Positions 1-9,319 of a stretch of DNA of 64,000 nt are shown here, in pieces (position 1 is the first letter of the stretch; every line of letters begins with the position of its first letter). The stretch spans positions 2,790,001 through 2,854,000 of the forward strand of contig NC_088937.1 of NCBI RefSeq assembly GCF_033473495.1, written 5' to 3'. The position numbers and the translations under genes are program-made. The notes below the pieces were generated by a model that was not told the origin of the DNA, made no database searches, and saw nothing but the letters and a program-made list of their open reading frames with translations. Source of the stretch: Cercospora beticola (taxonomy: Eukaryota > Ascomycota > Dothideomycetes > Mycosphaerellales > Mycosphaerellaceae).

Positions 1-416
1 TCGGGTTCGTCAGTGGCATTGCTTTTCTTGCACAGAAGCGCGTTCAGCTTGACATGGATGCGGTTCTTGCAGCTCCGCGACACTTTCGACAGTGATGCGG
101 AGCGCTCGACAAGATCTTGAGGATGTGTGAATTTCAGCTCGATGATGCTGCGTGGGATAGTTGACTTCAAGAGAAGCACTCTTTGGACTGCCGAAGAAGA
201 GTCGATTTGAGACTTCCAGTGCTGAGCGACCCTACGAAGTCGCAAAAGTTTCTGGACGTTGAATTCACGCAGCACCAGGTCGAAGAGCTCGTTGATGAGT
301 TCCATTTTGCTGATGTAACGCTTTGTGGAATCAACAGGCGGATTGAGCACGATGCTTGATCTTGAAACGGGCTTCGGTGTCTTGCGCAGCCGCGTGGGCA
401 CCCTGTACTTGGTCAT
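1..416 (-). CDS. F-box protein, 3' part beyond the window
   Basis: This is the N-terminal 138 residues of an F-box protein; the gene runs off the left edge. I chose the ATG at 416 because that frame stays open to position 1. It reads a basic leader (MTKYRVPTRLRKTPKPVS), then an F-box-like helix set at about residues 38-75 (ELINELFDLVLREF, then LLRLRRVAQHWKSQIDSSSAVQ). F-box proteins couple substrates to SCF ubiquitin ligases through Skp1, and dothideomycete genomes carry large families with exactly this LLRLRRV..W...I..S signature. The substrate cannot be told from the sequence. A second F-box gene of similar style lies 4 kb away on the other strand. No intron is needed in the visible part. 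An overlapping frame open from 759 to 331 gives a less protein-like sequence and was not used. Confidence 0.75.
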   Translation of the reverse strand, partial: MTKYRVPTRLRKTPKPVSRSSIVLNPPVDSTKRYISKMELINELFDLVLREFNVQKLLRLRRVAQHWKSQIDSSSAVQRVLLLKSTIPRSIIELKFTHPQDLVERSASLSKVSRSCKNRIHVKLNALLCKKSNATDEP

Positions 417-1306
417 GACGAGTTTGTTGTGTGCTTTCGTTGGTGATGTTGGCTTGCAGTGAGTCTTGCATTTTTCTGTCCAAGAAGATACGTGACTTTG
501 AATGTCGAAAAAAAAATACATGGCCATGAGTGAGGCCACAAGACCCTCCACCATTAATTTTCTGGTAGTCTTGGAGCGTACCACTCTTCATTTGATCACC
601 GGACCGCAGAACCCGTGGAATTATTAAGATTTCCAAATGCTTCGAAGTCGTGCTGCCACGATATCGGATGTGGCACCAGCTAGCATCTTTGCGTCGGGTG
701 AGGAGCATCTGGCCACTTGGGACCTGAGAGGTTCTTGACCGCCATGAGACCTCGGCCACGTATCAGAAATTGTGCATGTACTTCAGCTACCACGAATAGC
801 CGGCGTCCAATATGGCCTTGGAAGAGATGTACTGGTATGGATCTTGGCTGTGTTGACCACTGCTATATGCGTGGTTGCAAATGAGCACTTCCAGAGGGGC
901 GAACGACATCCTATGGCGCTCGCAACTTTCAGCAAGCAGACGAAATGTCTCGCGCATATGGACTTAGCTTCTTGTTGCACCCACTCAGGCCTCGAACCCG
1001 ACAACGCTCGCGTCAGTCCAAGGGAGATCGTAGAGAACACATATTAGAGCAATGAAGCTAGTTCGTTGAAAGGTTGAAAAAGGGTCTCCAGAGTGACTTG
1101 TACAGTGTTCCCAAACCCAAAGTCGACTGTTGGGAAGAAGGCCACACACAACCTTCATCGCACCGATCCAATGCATATATGATAGCCGCTTGCACGCGAA
1201 GCACACACGCACCAAAACTCCGAGCCTGTCGCTTGTCTAGTGTGTTTTATTTTTGCAGCGTCGCTCTCATTCTCCTGCCATTACCTCGATGCTTCTGTTA
1301 GGGCTT
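417..1306. other. Intergenic, nothing convincing
   Basis: This 890-bp stretch lies between the 5' end of the left-edge F-box gene and the 3' end of the mannosyltransferase gene. It holds the F-box promoter. Short open frames on both strands lack protein-like composition and recognisable motifs. Confidence 0.5.
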
Positions 1307-2963
1307 CTAGCCTGGTCCGCTCGGTGTAATGAAACCTCCTGCGATGTCTACCCATTGCGGAATGCAGGATCCTTCCTTGCCTTCCACGTCCACAACATCA
1401 GTGTCGCAGCGGCATCTGCAGCCAACGCCATTCTCTTTCTCGGGGTCCCATTTCTCCCAGTATTCGTCTTCTTCCTTTCGTTCCTTTTCGTCCAATGTCG
1501 TCGATTCAAGATAAGGTTCTCGTGGCATTTGCCGCGCCGGCGCGTTTGCCGGGCAGTGCTGAATTGTAGTATGTCTGTAGCCGTAGTCACGGAAGTAGTG
1601 AATATCGCTCGGCGAGAGAAGTGCACCTGCTGCAAGCGAATGAATTGGCGCATCGCCCCACTGTAACTTGATTAGCACTGGAAATCTCCACATCAAGTCG
1701 AAGCGAACTCACCCGTTCCATCCAGAAGCCGCCCGACTTGTCCATCATCTGGAAGAACTCTTCATATTCCTTGCTCCGGAACCAGTCCAGTCTCGCAATC
1801 TCAAAATTTGACCAGAAATGGCACATGTTGTATATCTCGCCTTCCATTGCTTCGGGATCGATCTCGGGTAGTGTTCCTTGTCCCGGTTCTGTTCGCAGGA
1901 TGTCCTCTGGCAGTGGTTTCGTCTTGCCATCTGCGTAAGTAGGATCTTCTTTCGGCAACTCGTCAGGTGGTATGGTGCCAGGCTTGGGCGTGCCGTCTTG
2001 GTTGTAGCCTTCCTTGGGTTCGAGGAACATCTCCCACAAGCCTTTGCTCTTCAATCCGTGCTTACGCTTGTATGCCGAAGCATACCTGAAGATGTTCGGC
2101 ACAGTCTCCTTCAGCTCCTTGACGGCAATCGTGAAGCCGTACGTCTTATTGTTTCGCTCCATGTGTACGAACGGGTCGTATGTCATGTCGCAGAAGTATT
2201 TGATCTCCGGCTCTACTCTCCAGTACCAATCGTACTTCTGCAGTAGCTCGTGTTTGTAGAAGAAGCCAGAGTAGAAGCGACACATGTGGTGGTAAGACTC
2301 CATGCCTCCGTACATGATGGCCTGGTCGCCTTGCTTTCTAATGCCCTCCTTTGCCACATTGGCATCGGTCCAGTTGGGAAAGCCCCAGTGCTCAGGGCCA
2401 ATCTGACCGAACTCCACAGGTGATGAGGTGTAGTTGGTGACGGTCTCTTTGAATGTGCTGTTAAACTCTCCGTCGTTCAAGAAGACATATGGGTAGTGGA
2501 ACCATCTATTGAAATGCCTCTCCACGCTCTTCAAACTCTCAACGACACCATCCAGCTCCTTGTTCCGTGCGAGGACCACAAATGCAGCATTCGCGCGCGG
2601 TGTCTCCTTGGCCGTGATCTTTGGATCCAGACATCCCGTCACGAAGACCTTATCGTACTTCTCACTGATCTTTCTGATGCTCGGCGGCGAGCCAGAGGGT
2701 ATAAGTCGCGCGCCAGGCGAGTCTGGATGGCGCACGAATAGCGTCAATATCGCTATCACGACGATGGCTGGAAACAGCAGCACGATGTATAAGGGCACGC
2801 TGATCTTGCTGTTGCCACGTATCCGCACTCGCCTCTTCAGGAAGGATACGCGTGGCGATATTTTCTCAGTGACATCCTTGAGCGACGTGTTCTGCAGCGT
2901 CTTCAGTGTCGGCAGATTCTCCGCTGTAGGTATGCGCTTCTGGAGGCCCTTGACTATGTCCAT
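1307..2963 (-). CDS. Alpha-1,2-mannosyltransferase of the KTR/KRE2 family (GT15)
   Basis: This type II Golgi glycosyltransferase adds alpha-1,2-mannose from GDP-mannose to O- and N-linked glycans of secreted and wall proteins. There are two exons, 2963-1713 and 1660-1307, with a 52-nt intron (GTGAGT donor, CTAAT branch, CAG acceptor) giving 534 aa. Splicing restores the conserved GFWMER/WGDAPIHS junction; without it the frame ends in a nonsense tail. The protein has a short basic cytosolic tail, one membrane anchor at about 55-76 (SVPLYIVLLFPAIVVIAILTL), a stem and a GT15 catalytic domain. Family landmarks are YWRVEPEIKYFCD, the HFWSNFEIA block and the late DYGYRHTTIQHCP segment. A proline- and acid-rich insertion precedes the YNMCHFW motif. 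Which KTR paralogue it is cannot be settled by eye. Confidence 0.93.
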
Positions 2964-3851
2964 GATGGGAAGTAAAGCCCTCGAGGGGCAGTGCTGGGTG
3001 CGTGCTCAATCGCGGCGCGAGTCGATGTTGTGAGGGAATTCTGCCGGGATGTGCGTGCAGGGCCGAAAGACGCTGGTTGTCGTCGCTGCTGCGTCAAAGA
3101 AGCGGCTCACAGGGTAACGAGCGTCGGGGAAGGAGAATGCGCCGGCGGCACGGGGCTCTGCTTTTCTCGAAAGCGCACTTTGGCGGAGACTCGGGGTTGC
3201 GATGTCGTGACCTGACGGCCGGGCGATAGAAGACGGTGGAAGATGGAGTCTTCGTGTACGTGGAGGAGACGAGATGTTGGAGATTTGGAGTTGAGCCCCT
3301 GCTAGCGGGCTGGTGGGAGTAGAACTAGAACTTGAAGCGGCTCCGAAGCGAACACCTCACCCAGTTGCGCATGTCTCATCAAGGAGCTATCACAATATTC
3401 AACACAAGCACTACAAGCAATTACACGCCAAAATACCACGTTTGCCTCTTCCGCTGCCACAGATAGGGGAGGAGGGAAAATGTTGCTTGCCATTCGCCAT
3501 TCGCTCATGCACAGCTCGCCAGAAACTGGAAGCCGCGTCAGACTTGCCTTGGCAAAGCGTGATCGCCGTACTTCTACTGTACCGCTTACGCTATAATTAT
3601 CGCTTGCAGCGGCGAGAGACTGCACCTGCTCACCGTCGCGCTACTGTTGAGACGCGTCGACGTACTGCTTGCCATTGACAGCACGCTTCTGCACCTCGTG
3701 GAATACTCGTCGCACTACGGCACATAAACACAACGACACATCGCGGGGACGCGACGTTGCTGGGATATCCTCGCCTGCCTCGTGCCGGCGGAGAGCGTAG
3801 AAATGGTATACTCCACCCAATCTGCACAATCGCAGAGCAAAGCTAAGTACC
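2964..3851. other. Divergent intergenic region (promoters)
   Basis: These 888 bp separate the start of the KTR mannosyltransferase (-) from the small hypothetical gene (+). They must hold both promoters. Open frames here are short and Arg/Cys-rich, and I see no motif. Confidence 0.4.
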
Positions 3852-4181
3852 ATGTCGCAGTCGCGCGATTCTTGCTTCACCCATCTACATCTGCATGCTG
3901 CTCACCATGCCGACCTGCTCGAAGACTTTACGCGCATCAAATTGCCAGCCGAGGAGATCACTGTCGCTCCTCAACATCAGCCACTGAACCCAGACGATGA
4001 AGATGATATCGTTCCAGACCAGCATGCTGCTTTTGGCATTCAGCGAGCTCAGCAGAAGAGTCGGGAACCAGCCTGGCGAGACCTGGGACTGCAGTCTCTC
4101 ATGAGCGAGGGCCCGTCAGCCCGCTCTGCGCAGAATGGCCAAGCGGCGGGAGGGGCCATGAGCGCAACGAGATTAAGATAA
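3852..4181 (+). CDS. Small hypothetical protein (109 aa)
   Basis: This is an unrecognised small protein. The frame begins at an ATG in good context (ACCATGT) and runs 109 codons, ending in ATRLR. The first 85 residues look like a real, soluble, acidic protein: a His-rich start (HLHLHAAHHADLLED), an acidic NPDDEDDIVPD segment, then a Gln/Arg stretch and the tryptophan-containing EPAWRDLGLQSLM. Codon choice looks similar to that of neighbouring genes. It could be a first exon of something larger, because the last 25 residues are low complexity (AQNGQAAGGAM) and a donor may precede them. I found no partner exon that joins cleanly to the F-box gene starting 278 bp downstream, so they are kept separate. 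Confidence 0.4.
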   Translation: MSQSRDSCFTHLHLHAAHHADLLEDFTRIKLPAEEITVAPQHQPLNPDDEDDIVPDQHAAFGIQRAQQKSREPAWRDLGLQSLMSEGPSARSAQNGQAAGGAMSATRLR

Positions 4182-4458
4182 TTGGAGGATTGGTGAACAG
4201 ACCTGTTCTTACGAAGCGGACATGAGGACGGCCACGACGAATTAGACACGAGTAACCAGAGATACGTGATAGCTGCTGCGAGGAAGTGAAGTGGCTCACT
4301 CAACCGTTGCGTGCTGACGCACCTTCGCTTCATTGACTTCACTTGAGGTCATCAAGCTGTGATCAAGTGCCGCATCTTTGGCTGTCTCGCACTTCTCGCT
4401 CGACGACACAACAAACAACCATTTTGCAATCGATTCCCCTGCTACCAACGCACTTGAC

Positions 4459-5582
4459 ATGGCCTCGCTGGAGATGAGAGACATGCACGACATGGCCGAG
4501 CGCGACCGCGTAGACTCGTGGGCGACCGGCATGTCTCGAGCCAGATACTATTCGACTCGCCCGCTGCGTGTCACCGAGCAGCCGGAGTTCACCTTCAGCA
4601 ATTATTGGGGTCCACCAGGCGGTACTGCTGTGCAGGTGCTAGATGCAAGCGCAGAGATTTTCAAGCCAGCAGTGACAGCACCAAAAGCCATACCAACTCC
4701 AAAGGTTCGTGATCGCAACTGCCTTTGGGGGACTCAGAACTAACTTGGGGGCAGGTACTATCCACAACCTTCATTGCGGCTGGCAAGGCTCTCGGCATTC
4801 CCGCACTACTTGAGGCGATCTTATTCGAACTGCCCGAGTGCGACCTGCTTACAGTCCAGCGGGTGTCAAAGATGTGGCAGGCTGCAATCGAGAAGTCGAA
4901 GGGTCTGCAAGAACGACTCTTCTTCCAATCCGCTCCTTCCAAACACACATTTCTGGTCACGCGTACGACATTCGACAGCAGGGCTTTCCCGAACCGCCAT
5001 CGCTTCCGCACCCTGATTGTCGTCCAAGACCGCGTTCCGGCTGTTACACGAAGCTCAGGATATCTGCGTAGTGCTGAAGTCAAGCTCAATCCACTCGTCG
5101 GCACTCTGCTCCCCCTGCCATGCAAAGGCGATCTCGATTCGCGCGCAGCACTCGGAGAACGCGTTCGAATCCGCCCCAAGCTCCTCAACGTATGGTTCGG
5201 CTCTACTCGCGCACCGCCATCAGTCTGGAACATGTACCTCACTCAACCACCCACCTCGCGCGTCACAGTCTCCATTTTCGACGACTATGAGCCACAACTG
5301 CCGCTCCGCAAAATCGTCAAAAAGGCCGGAGGAGTCAAATTTGGCGACATTCTCGAGGCCTACGGCATGCTGATCATTGCTTGGAAGACGACAGTGAGCT
5401 CCAATTGCCCAGCACATCTTGTCGACACCACAATGTGCGCCTCACCGCAGCCAAACCTGTTCGTGCTTTTCGATCCAGCGCAGGGCGATGTTGGCAATTC
5501 AATCTTGATCCCAAGTGATCGTGACATCAAGATGGTTCAGGCAAGAGCTGAGTTGGCTGCTGCCGAGAAGGAGCTTTCTTGA
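4459..5582 (+). CDS. F-box protein
   Basis: This is a likely SCF ubiquitin-ligase substrate adaptor of the large dothideomycete F-box family. Exons are 4459-4704 and 4755-5582, with a 50-nt intron (donor GTTCGT, a CTAAC branch just before the GGGGGCAG acceptor), giving 357 aa. Splicing joins PTPK to VLSTTFIAAGKAL in frame. The F-box follows at about residues 92-135: IPALLEAILFELPECDLLTVQRVSKMWQAAIEKSKGLQERLFF. The remaining 220 residues are the family's C-terminal region and end in an Ala/Glu helix (ARAELAAAEKELS). The N-terminal 80 residues before the F-box are Met/Asp-rich and unrelated to the domain. The donor is not the usual GTAAGT/GTGAGT, so exon 1 is the least certain part. The frame extends upstream without an ATG, so 4459 is the first usable start. 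Confidence 0.8.
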
Positions 5583-6193
5583 GGCATTGACAAGTTCTGC
5601 ATTGAGATCAGGCTTGAGACGACGACTTGCTGTTATCGCGCCAACTGAAAGATTTGTGGCTTTGCTTGAGCGAAGGAGGTTGCGCCCCAGCCTCCCAACT
5701 ACTTTGCTTGCTCTTGTAATTCCAACAGTGTATTGTGCGAGATAGACTAGGTTGGCTTTGTTACTGGGACAAGCCTATATGGGCGTACACAAAAGTTGCA
5801 GTAATTCTCATTTTCTTGGCCAATGATCCTCCACATCAGCCCTCTTCCGTCCTGTCTATTCGAGCCCAATGTGTCAGCTGACAGTCACCAGCACAGACGA
5901 CAATCGCCTCGAACGCATTTACTATGCCACGCTGTCTAAAATTGCCATATCATTGAGAATTGGGGACGGATGAGGATAGCGCTCGATGATCGTTGTAATT
6001 AAAGTTGCTAATAATGCCAAATAGTCTCCATGCTGCCGTAAGATGAAAGCTGAACCTGCTCGAGCTTTTGAAACGTACAAGAAGAAACAATGCGTGGACT
6101 CATGCTGACATTATCGATAAACCCGACTCGCTCCAGACGCAAAAAACAACTCATGTGAATCCCCCACAAGACTCAAAACGACGGTCTTCATGC
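5583..6193. other. Intergenic between convergent genes
   Basis: This 611-bp stretch holds the 3' ends of the F-box gene (+) and the small hypothetical gene (-). It is AT-richer than the coding DNA, consistent with 3' UTR. No gene was seen. Confidence 0.4.
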
Positions 6194-6577
6194 TCAGCGC
6201 TGCTTAAGCTGTCGGGTGTGAGCGATAGTCTCCACCAGCGTCGTGCTATCAGCACTGTAGTTCCTCTTGTGGTTCTCGTCTTGTGCTTTGACTAGGTTGT
6301 GGAGGGCACCGGTGTTGTGCGCCAATTCGGGTGGATCGAGGACCTTCCAGAGTGAGGACAAGTTCCTCTTGAACGAAGGCCTCTTGGCTTTTTCGGACTT
6401 GTCTTTCTTGTCTCGCACGAGCTCTGCTTCAGCGCGAGATTTCTCGTCCGGCGATGCTGGAGGAGTTGGTACGAACGATACACTCTTGTCGCTGCCAGCG
6501 CCGCCCGACATACGGGCGGGGTTGTGAGTTGTGCTCAGCCTTGGTGATGGCATCGGCTCGGTGGTTTGTGTGGCCAT
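6194..6577 (-). CDS. Small hypothetical protein (127 aa)
   Basis: This 127-codon frame starts at an ATG and has no recognised domain. The N-terminal third is Ser/Thr/Pro-rich and probably disordered (TTEPMPSPRLSTTHNP, then VSFVPTPPASPDEKS). The middle is a charged Glu/Lys run (EAELVRDKKDKSEKAKRPSFKR). A short structured-looking stretch LSSLWKVLDPPELAHNTGALHNLVKAQDENHKRN follows. The VSFVPTPPASPDEKS segment looks like a proline-directed phosphorylation site cluster. Such short, disordered, basic proteins are common lineage-specific products in filamentous ascomycetes. No intron is needed. Function is unknown. Confidence 0.5.
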   Translation of the reverse strand: MATQTTEPMPSPRLSTTHNPARMSGGAGSDKSVSFVPTPPASPDEKSRAEAELVRDKKDKSEKAKRPSFKRNLSSLWKVLDPPELAHNTGALHNLVKAQDENHKRNYSADSTTLVETIAHTRQLKQR

Positions 6578-8331
6578 GTCTCTGCTGTTCTCGCTCGCTG
6601 TGGTGTAGGTGCTGCTATCGCTGTCGCCTCTATGGATTTGCTGGTGCTCGAGTCAGGAACATATACTTTTCAAGAGAAGGGTGTCGGAGGATTTAAGTAC
6701 TCACTCGGCTCTTGGTGACTTTGCGCTTAAGAGGCACTTCAGTGACTGGAATGGGATTGAGAGACATTCTAGAACTGGAGATCGAGGGCTGGGATCGTGT
6801 TGCCTTGGGGTGATCTCGAGCGTCACGGTTTGCTGTGAGAACCGTGTCGAGGCTATGAAAGTGAGAGGCAAGGTTTGGACGGAATTCTACAGCTCCAGGA
6901 ACTGGGAATGCAGGACTTTAGAGCGGTGCTCACGGCGAGCACGGTGCCTGGCTACGTGTCACACGGAGGCGCCCAACGAGGCTCATCGGCATTGGGCTGA
7001 GAGATCGCCCTGCAGTCGCGGAGTTGTGCATGCTTCCACAGATGCACCTTGATGAGGATAGGACCGCGTGGACAAGACGTAATGAATCTCTCGTCACATG
7101 TGGTTGAATTGTCAGAGCGATTCGATATGGTGCTAATGTTCGATCTCGTTGTTTCCCTATAGCTCTTCGAACACCTGGTCGAGTAACAAAGCGGGCTCTT
7201 GCACATTGTCGAAGTTGGCCATCGCCCTTGCGATCCGCTCCGGAGTGGGTTGTCAAGAGAAACTGACAAGGATATGCCAGGATGTTGATGTGCATCAATA
7301 CCTGAAGCAGGCCGGATGGGCTCGGGACTCATCCGTCGGCCGCCAGATTGGCCACGCGACGGAGAGCGGTCACGCCTCGACAGCTGTGTCCAGACTGTTC
7401 CTTGACGTGGCGTCTGTCCAACAGAATCTTGAATTGGGGATGGCACGCACCCAAAGGAGTGCGTGTATACGGGCGACCAGTCACAACTGCGGATGCGCAT
7501 CAATCGCGATACACTCGATCGGGAGAATGGACAGTTGATAGCATCAGCTTGGGCCAACTGTCGCAATCAGTCCGATCAGTAGGCGCCATTTGCGAGACGG
7601 GAGTGCAAGTGCATCACGCTGTCCAGACTCGTCGAAAAGCGGCATGGCCGACTCAAGTGGGATATTGAGGTTGGGAGACAAGAGCCACTGCCCGGTGCGC
7701 TTCGTGCATCATTGTCGTGTCGCGCTCGAGTGATGTCGAGGTTCCTCGGAAAGCAGAGCACAGGAAGGCAGGAGAGCGTTTGACTCGGCGAGAGGCAGGG
7801 AACGGACTCAGCTCCATCGGCTCGTGCTTTCTCTCGCCTCGCTGCACTGTTGATTTTGTCTCTGCAAAACACCTCCACCATGCACAATCAACGAGTTCCG
7901 TCAGTCAGAGACCGCGCGAGACCGTGCAGTCTCAATTGACTGCAGCACCGAAAGGCGTTCTAGTCAGCAGTATGTGATTGAGGACGCGTTCTTGCTCGGC
8001 CATCGGGCTGTCGAGCATCACAATGCCAGGTTGCCAATTACTGGACTGATACGCGAGGGTCTCAATTGGTCAAGAAATAAAATGCACAAAACTGTAGACA
8101 TGATCGTTCGTAGTCCGGCCGTGAGCTCGGCAATGAGCCCACCACTTCGGCATTGCAGGTCTTCAGGCGGACAGAGCTATTTGTCCCCGCAGTTCTCCAT
8201 TTTTGGTGGCCACCGCAACGCGGAACAGGAACACTCCGTAACACCTACGAGAGTGTGGCATCTTGCGAGTACTGATCTGCCTATCTTCGAACCCAAGACC
8301 CATTCCTTCCAGGCACAGACAACAAGAGAAT
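6578..8331. other. Intergenic, nothing convincing
   Basis: This 1.75-kb stretch lies upstream of both the small hypothetical gene (-) and the SDR gene (+). A 204-codon frame on the minus strand (7566-6952) and several shorter ones occur. Their Ser/Arg/Cys-rich composition lacks motifs, so I treat them as chance frames. Confidence 0.45.
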
Positions 8332-9186
8332 ATGAGTTCGCCAGTAGCATTCGTTACTGGCGGAGGAAGCGGCATAGGTCTTGCCGTAGCTGAGCACCTG
8401 ATACAATTCTACGGCTACCGAGTTGCCATTGCCGACATCGTTGAAGAACGTGCCAAAGAACAGGCTGGCAGGTTAGGTGACAACTGTTGGGGCATTCATC
8501 TCGATGTCTCGGACTACAACGCTCAAGCAAATGCCTTCCTGAAGACCTGGGAATGGGGAGGTTGTAGACTTGACCTGGTGTTTCTGAACGCTGGAATTGG
8601 GGACTCCGACACGCTTTACAAAGACAGCGCTGTGGACCAACAGACCGGACTGCCAGCACCAATCGATCTTCGCGTCTTCGATGTCAACGTGAACGCGGTC
8701 ATCCAAGGCATTCATCTAGCCCGACACTTCTTTTCGGAGAAAAACAACAATACTGGAGGACGCATCGTTGTCACGTCTAGTATGCTTGGCCTGTACCCGA
8801 ATCACAGCATTCCACTGTACACAGCATCCAAGCACGCCTTGATCGGTCTGGTTCGCTCACTGGCTCCCGTGTACATCAAGGACAGCATCACTATCAATGC
8901 TCTTTGCCCTGCGATCGTCGAGACCAATTTAATGCCTGCGCATATCGCGGCCCTGTGGGATCGGCAGCAGCTGACACCACTCAACACAGCATTGAAGGCT
9001 GTGGACGCGATATTGGCGGACGATAGGCTCAACGGGAACGCCATTGAATTGTCTCTGGATGAGCTGGTCTTCAAACCGAAACAAGAATACTCTACGCCGA
9101 ACATAAAGTTCAGCTGCCAACAACATCTCTTGTGGGAACAGGTCGCTGCGCCGAACTTGCCGCGGGAGCCAGGCAAGAACATATAA
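8332..9186 (+). CDS. Short-chain dehydrogenase/reductase (SDR), classical
   Basis: This is a 284-aa, single-exon NAD(P)-dependent oxidoreductase with a Rossmann fold. The start is the ATG at 8332; the open frame extends 23 codons upstream, but the SDR fold begins immediately after this Met. Visible family landmarks are the cofactor loop TGGGSGIG (residues 9-16), an Asp after beta-2 (IADI) favouring NAD over NADP, NAG at 86-88, and the catalytic Ser-150, Tyr-163 and Lys-167 (YTASKHAL). The layout resembles 15-hydroxyprostaglandin dehydrogenase-like fungal SDRs, but the substrate cannot be inferred. It is convergent with a P450 gene 133 bp away. The pairing of an SDR with a P450 suggests a shared oxidative pathway, though no scaffold-building enzyme is nearby. 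Confidence 0.93.
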   Translation: MSSPVAFVTGGGSGIGLAVAEHLIQFYGYRVAIADIVEERAKEQAGRLGDNCWGIHLDVSDYNAQANAFLKTWEWGGCRLDLVFLNAGIGDSDTLYKDSAVDQQTGLPAPIDLRVFDVNVNAVIQGIHLARHFFSEKNNNTGGRIVVTSSMLGLYPNHSIPLYTASKHALIGLVRSLAPVYIKDSITINALCPAIVETNLMPAHIAALWDRQQLTPLNTALKAVDAILADDRLNGNAIELSLDELVFKPKQEYSTPNIKFSCQQHLLWEQVAAPNLPREPGKNI

Positions 9187-9319
9187 TGGACGAGTTCGAG
9201 AGGGATGTCAGCGTAATTGTGGCCCGGGAGAGCCCATCAAATCGTACAAATCACTTAAACCTCGAACCGAAGGCAGAGACTGTGTGAACGCCTCGACACC
9301 ACTTTCCAGCTCCGGAAGC

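Noticed and set aside
331..759. 142-codon open frame on the minus strand overlapping the left F-box gene
   Set aside because: The other frame starting at 416 reads a clean F-box; this frame reads Arg/Ser-rich text with no motif and stops just before the F-box helix.
6952..7566. 204-codon minus-strand frame
   Set aside because: Composition (Arg, Ser, Cys, Thr) is that of a chance frame, with no domain or splice partner.
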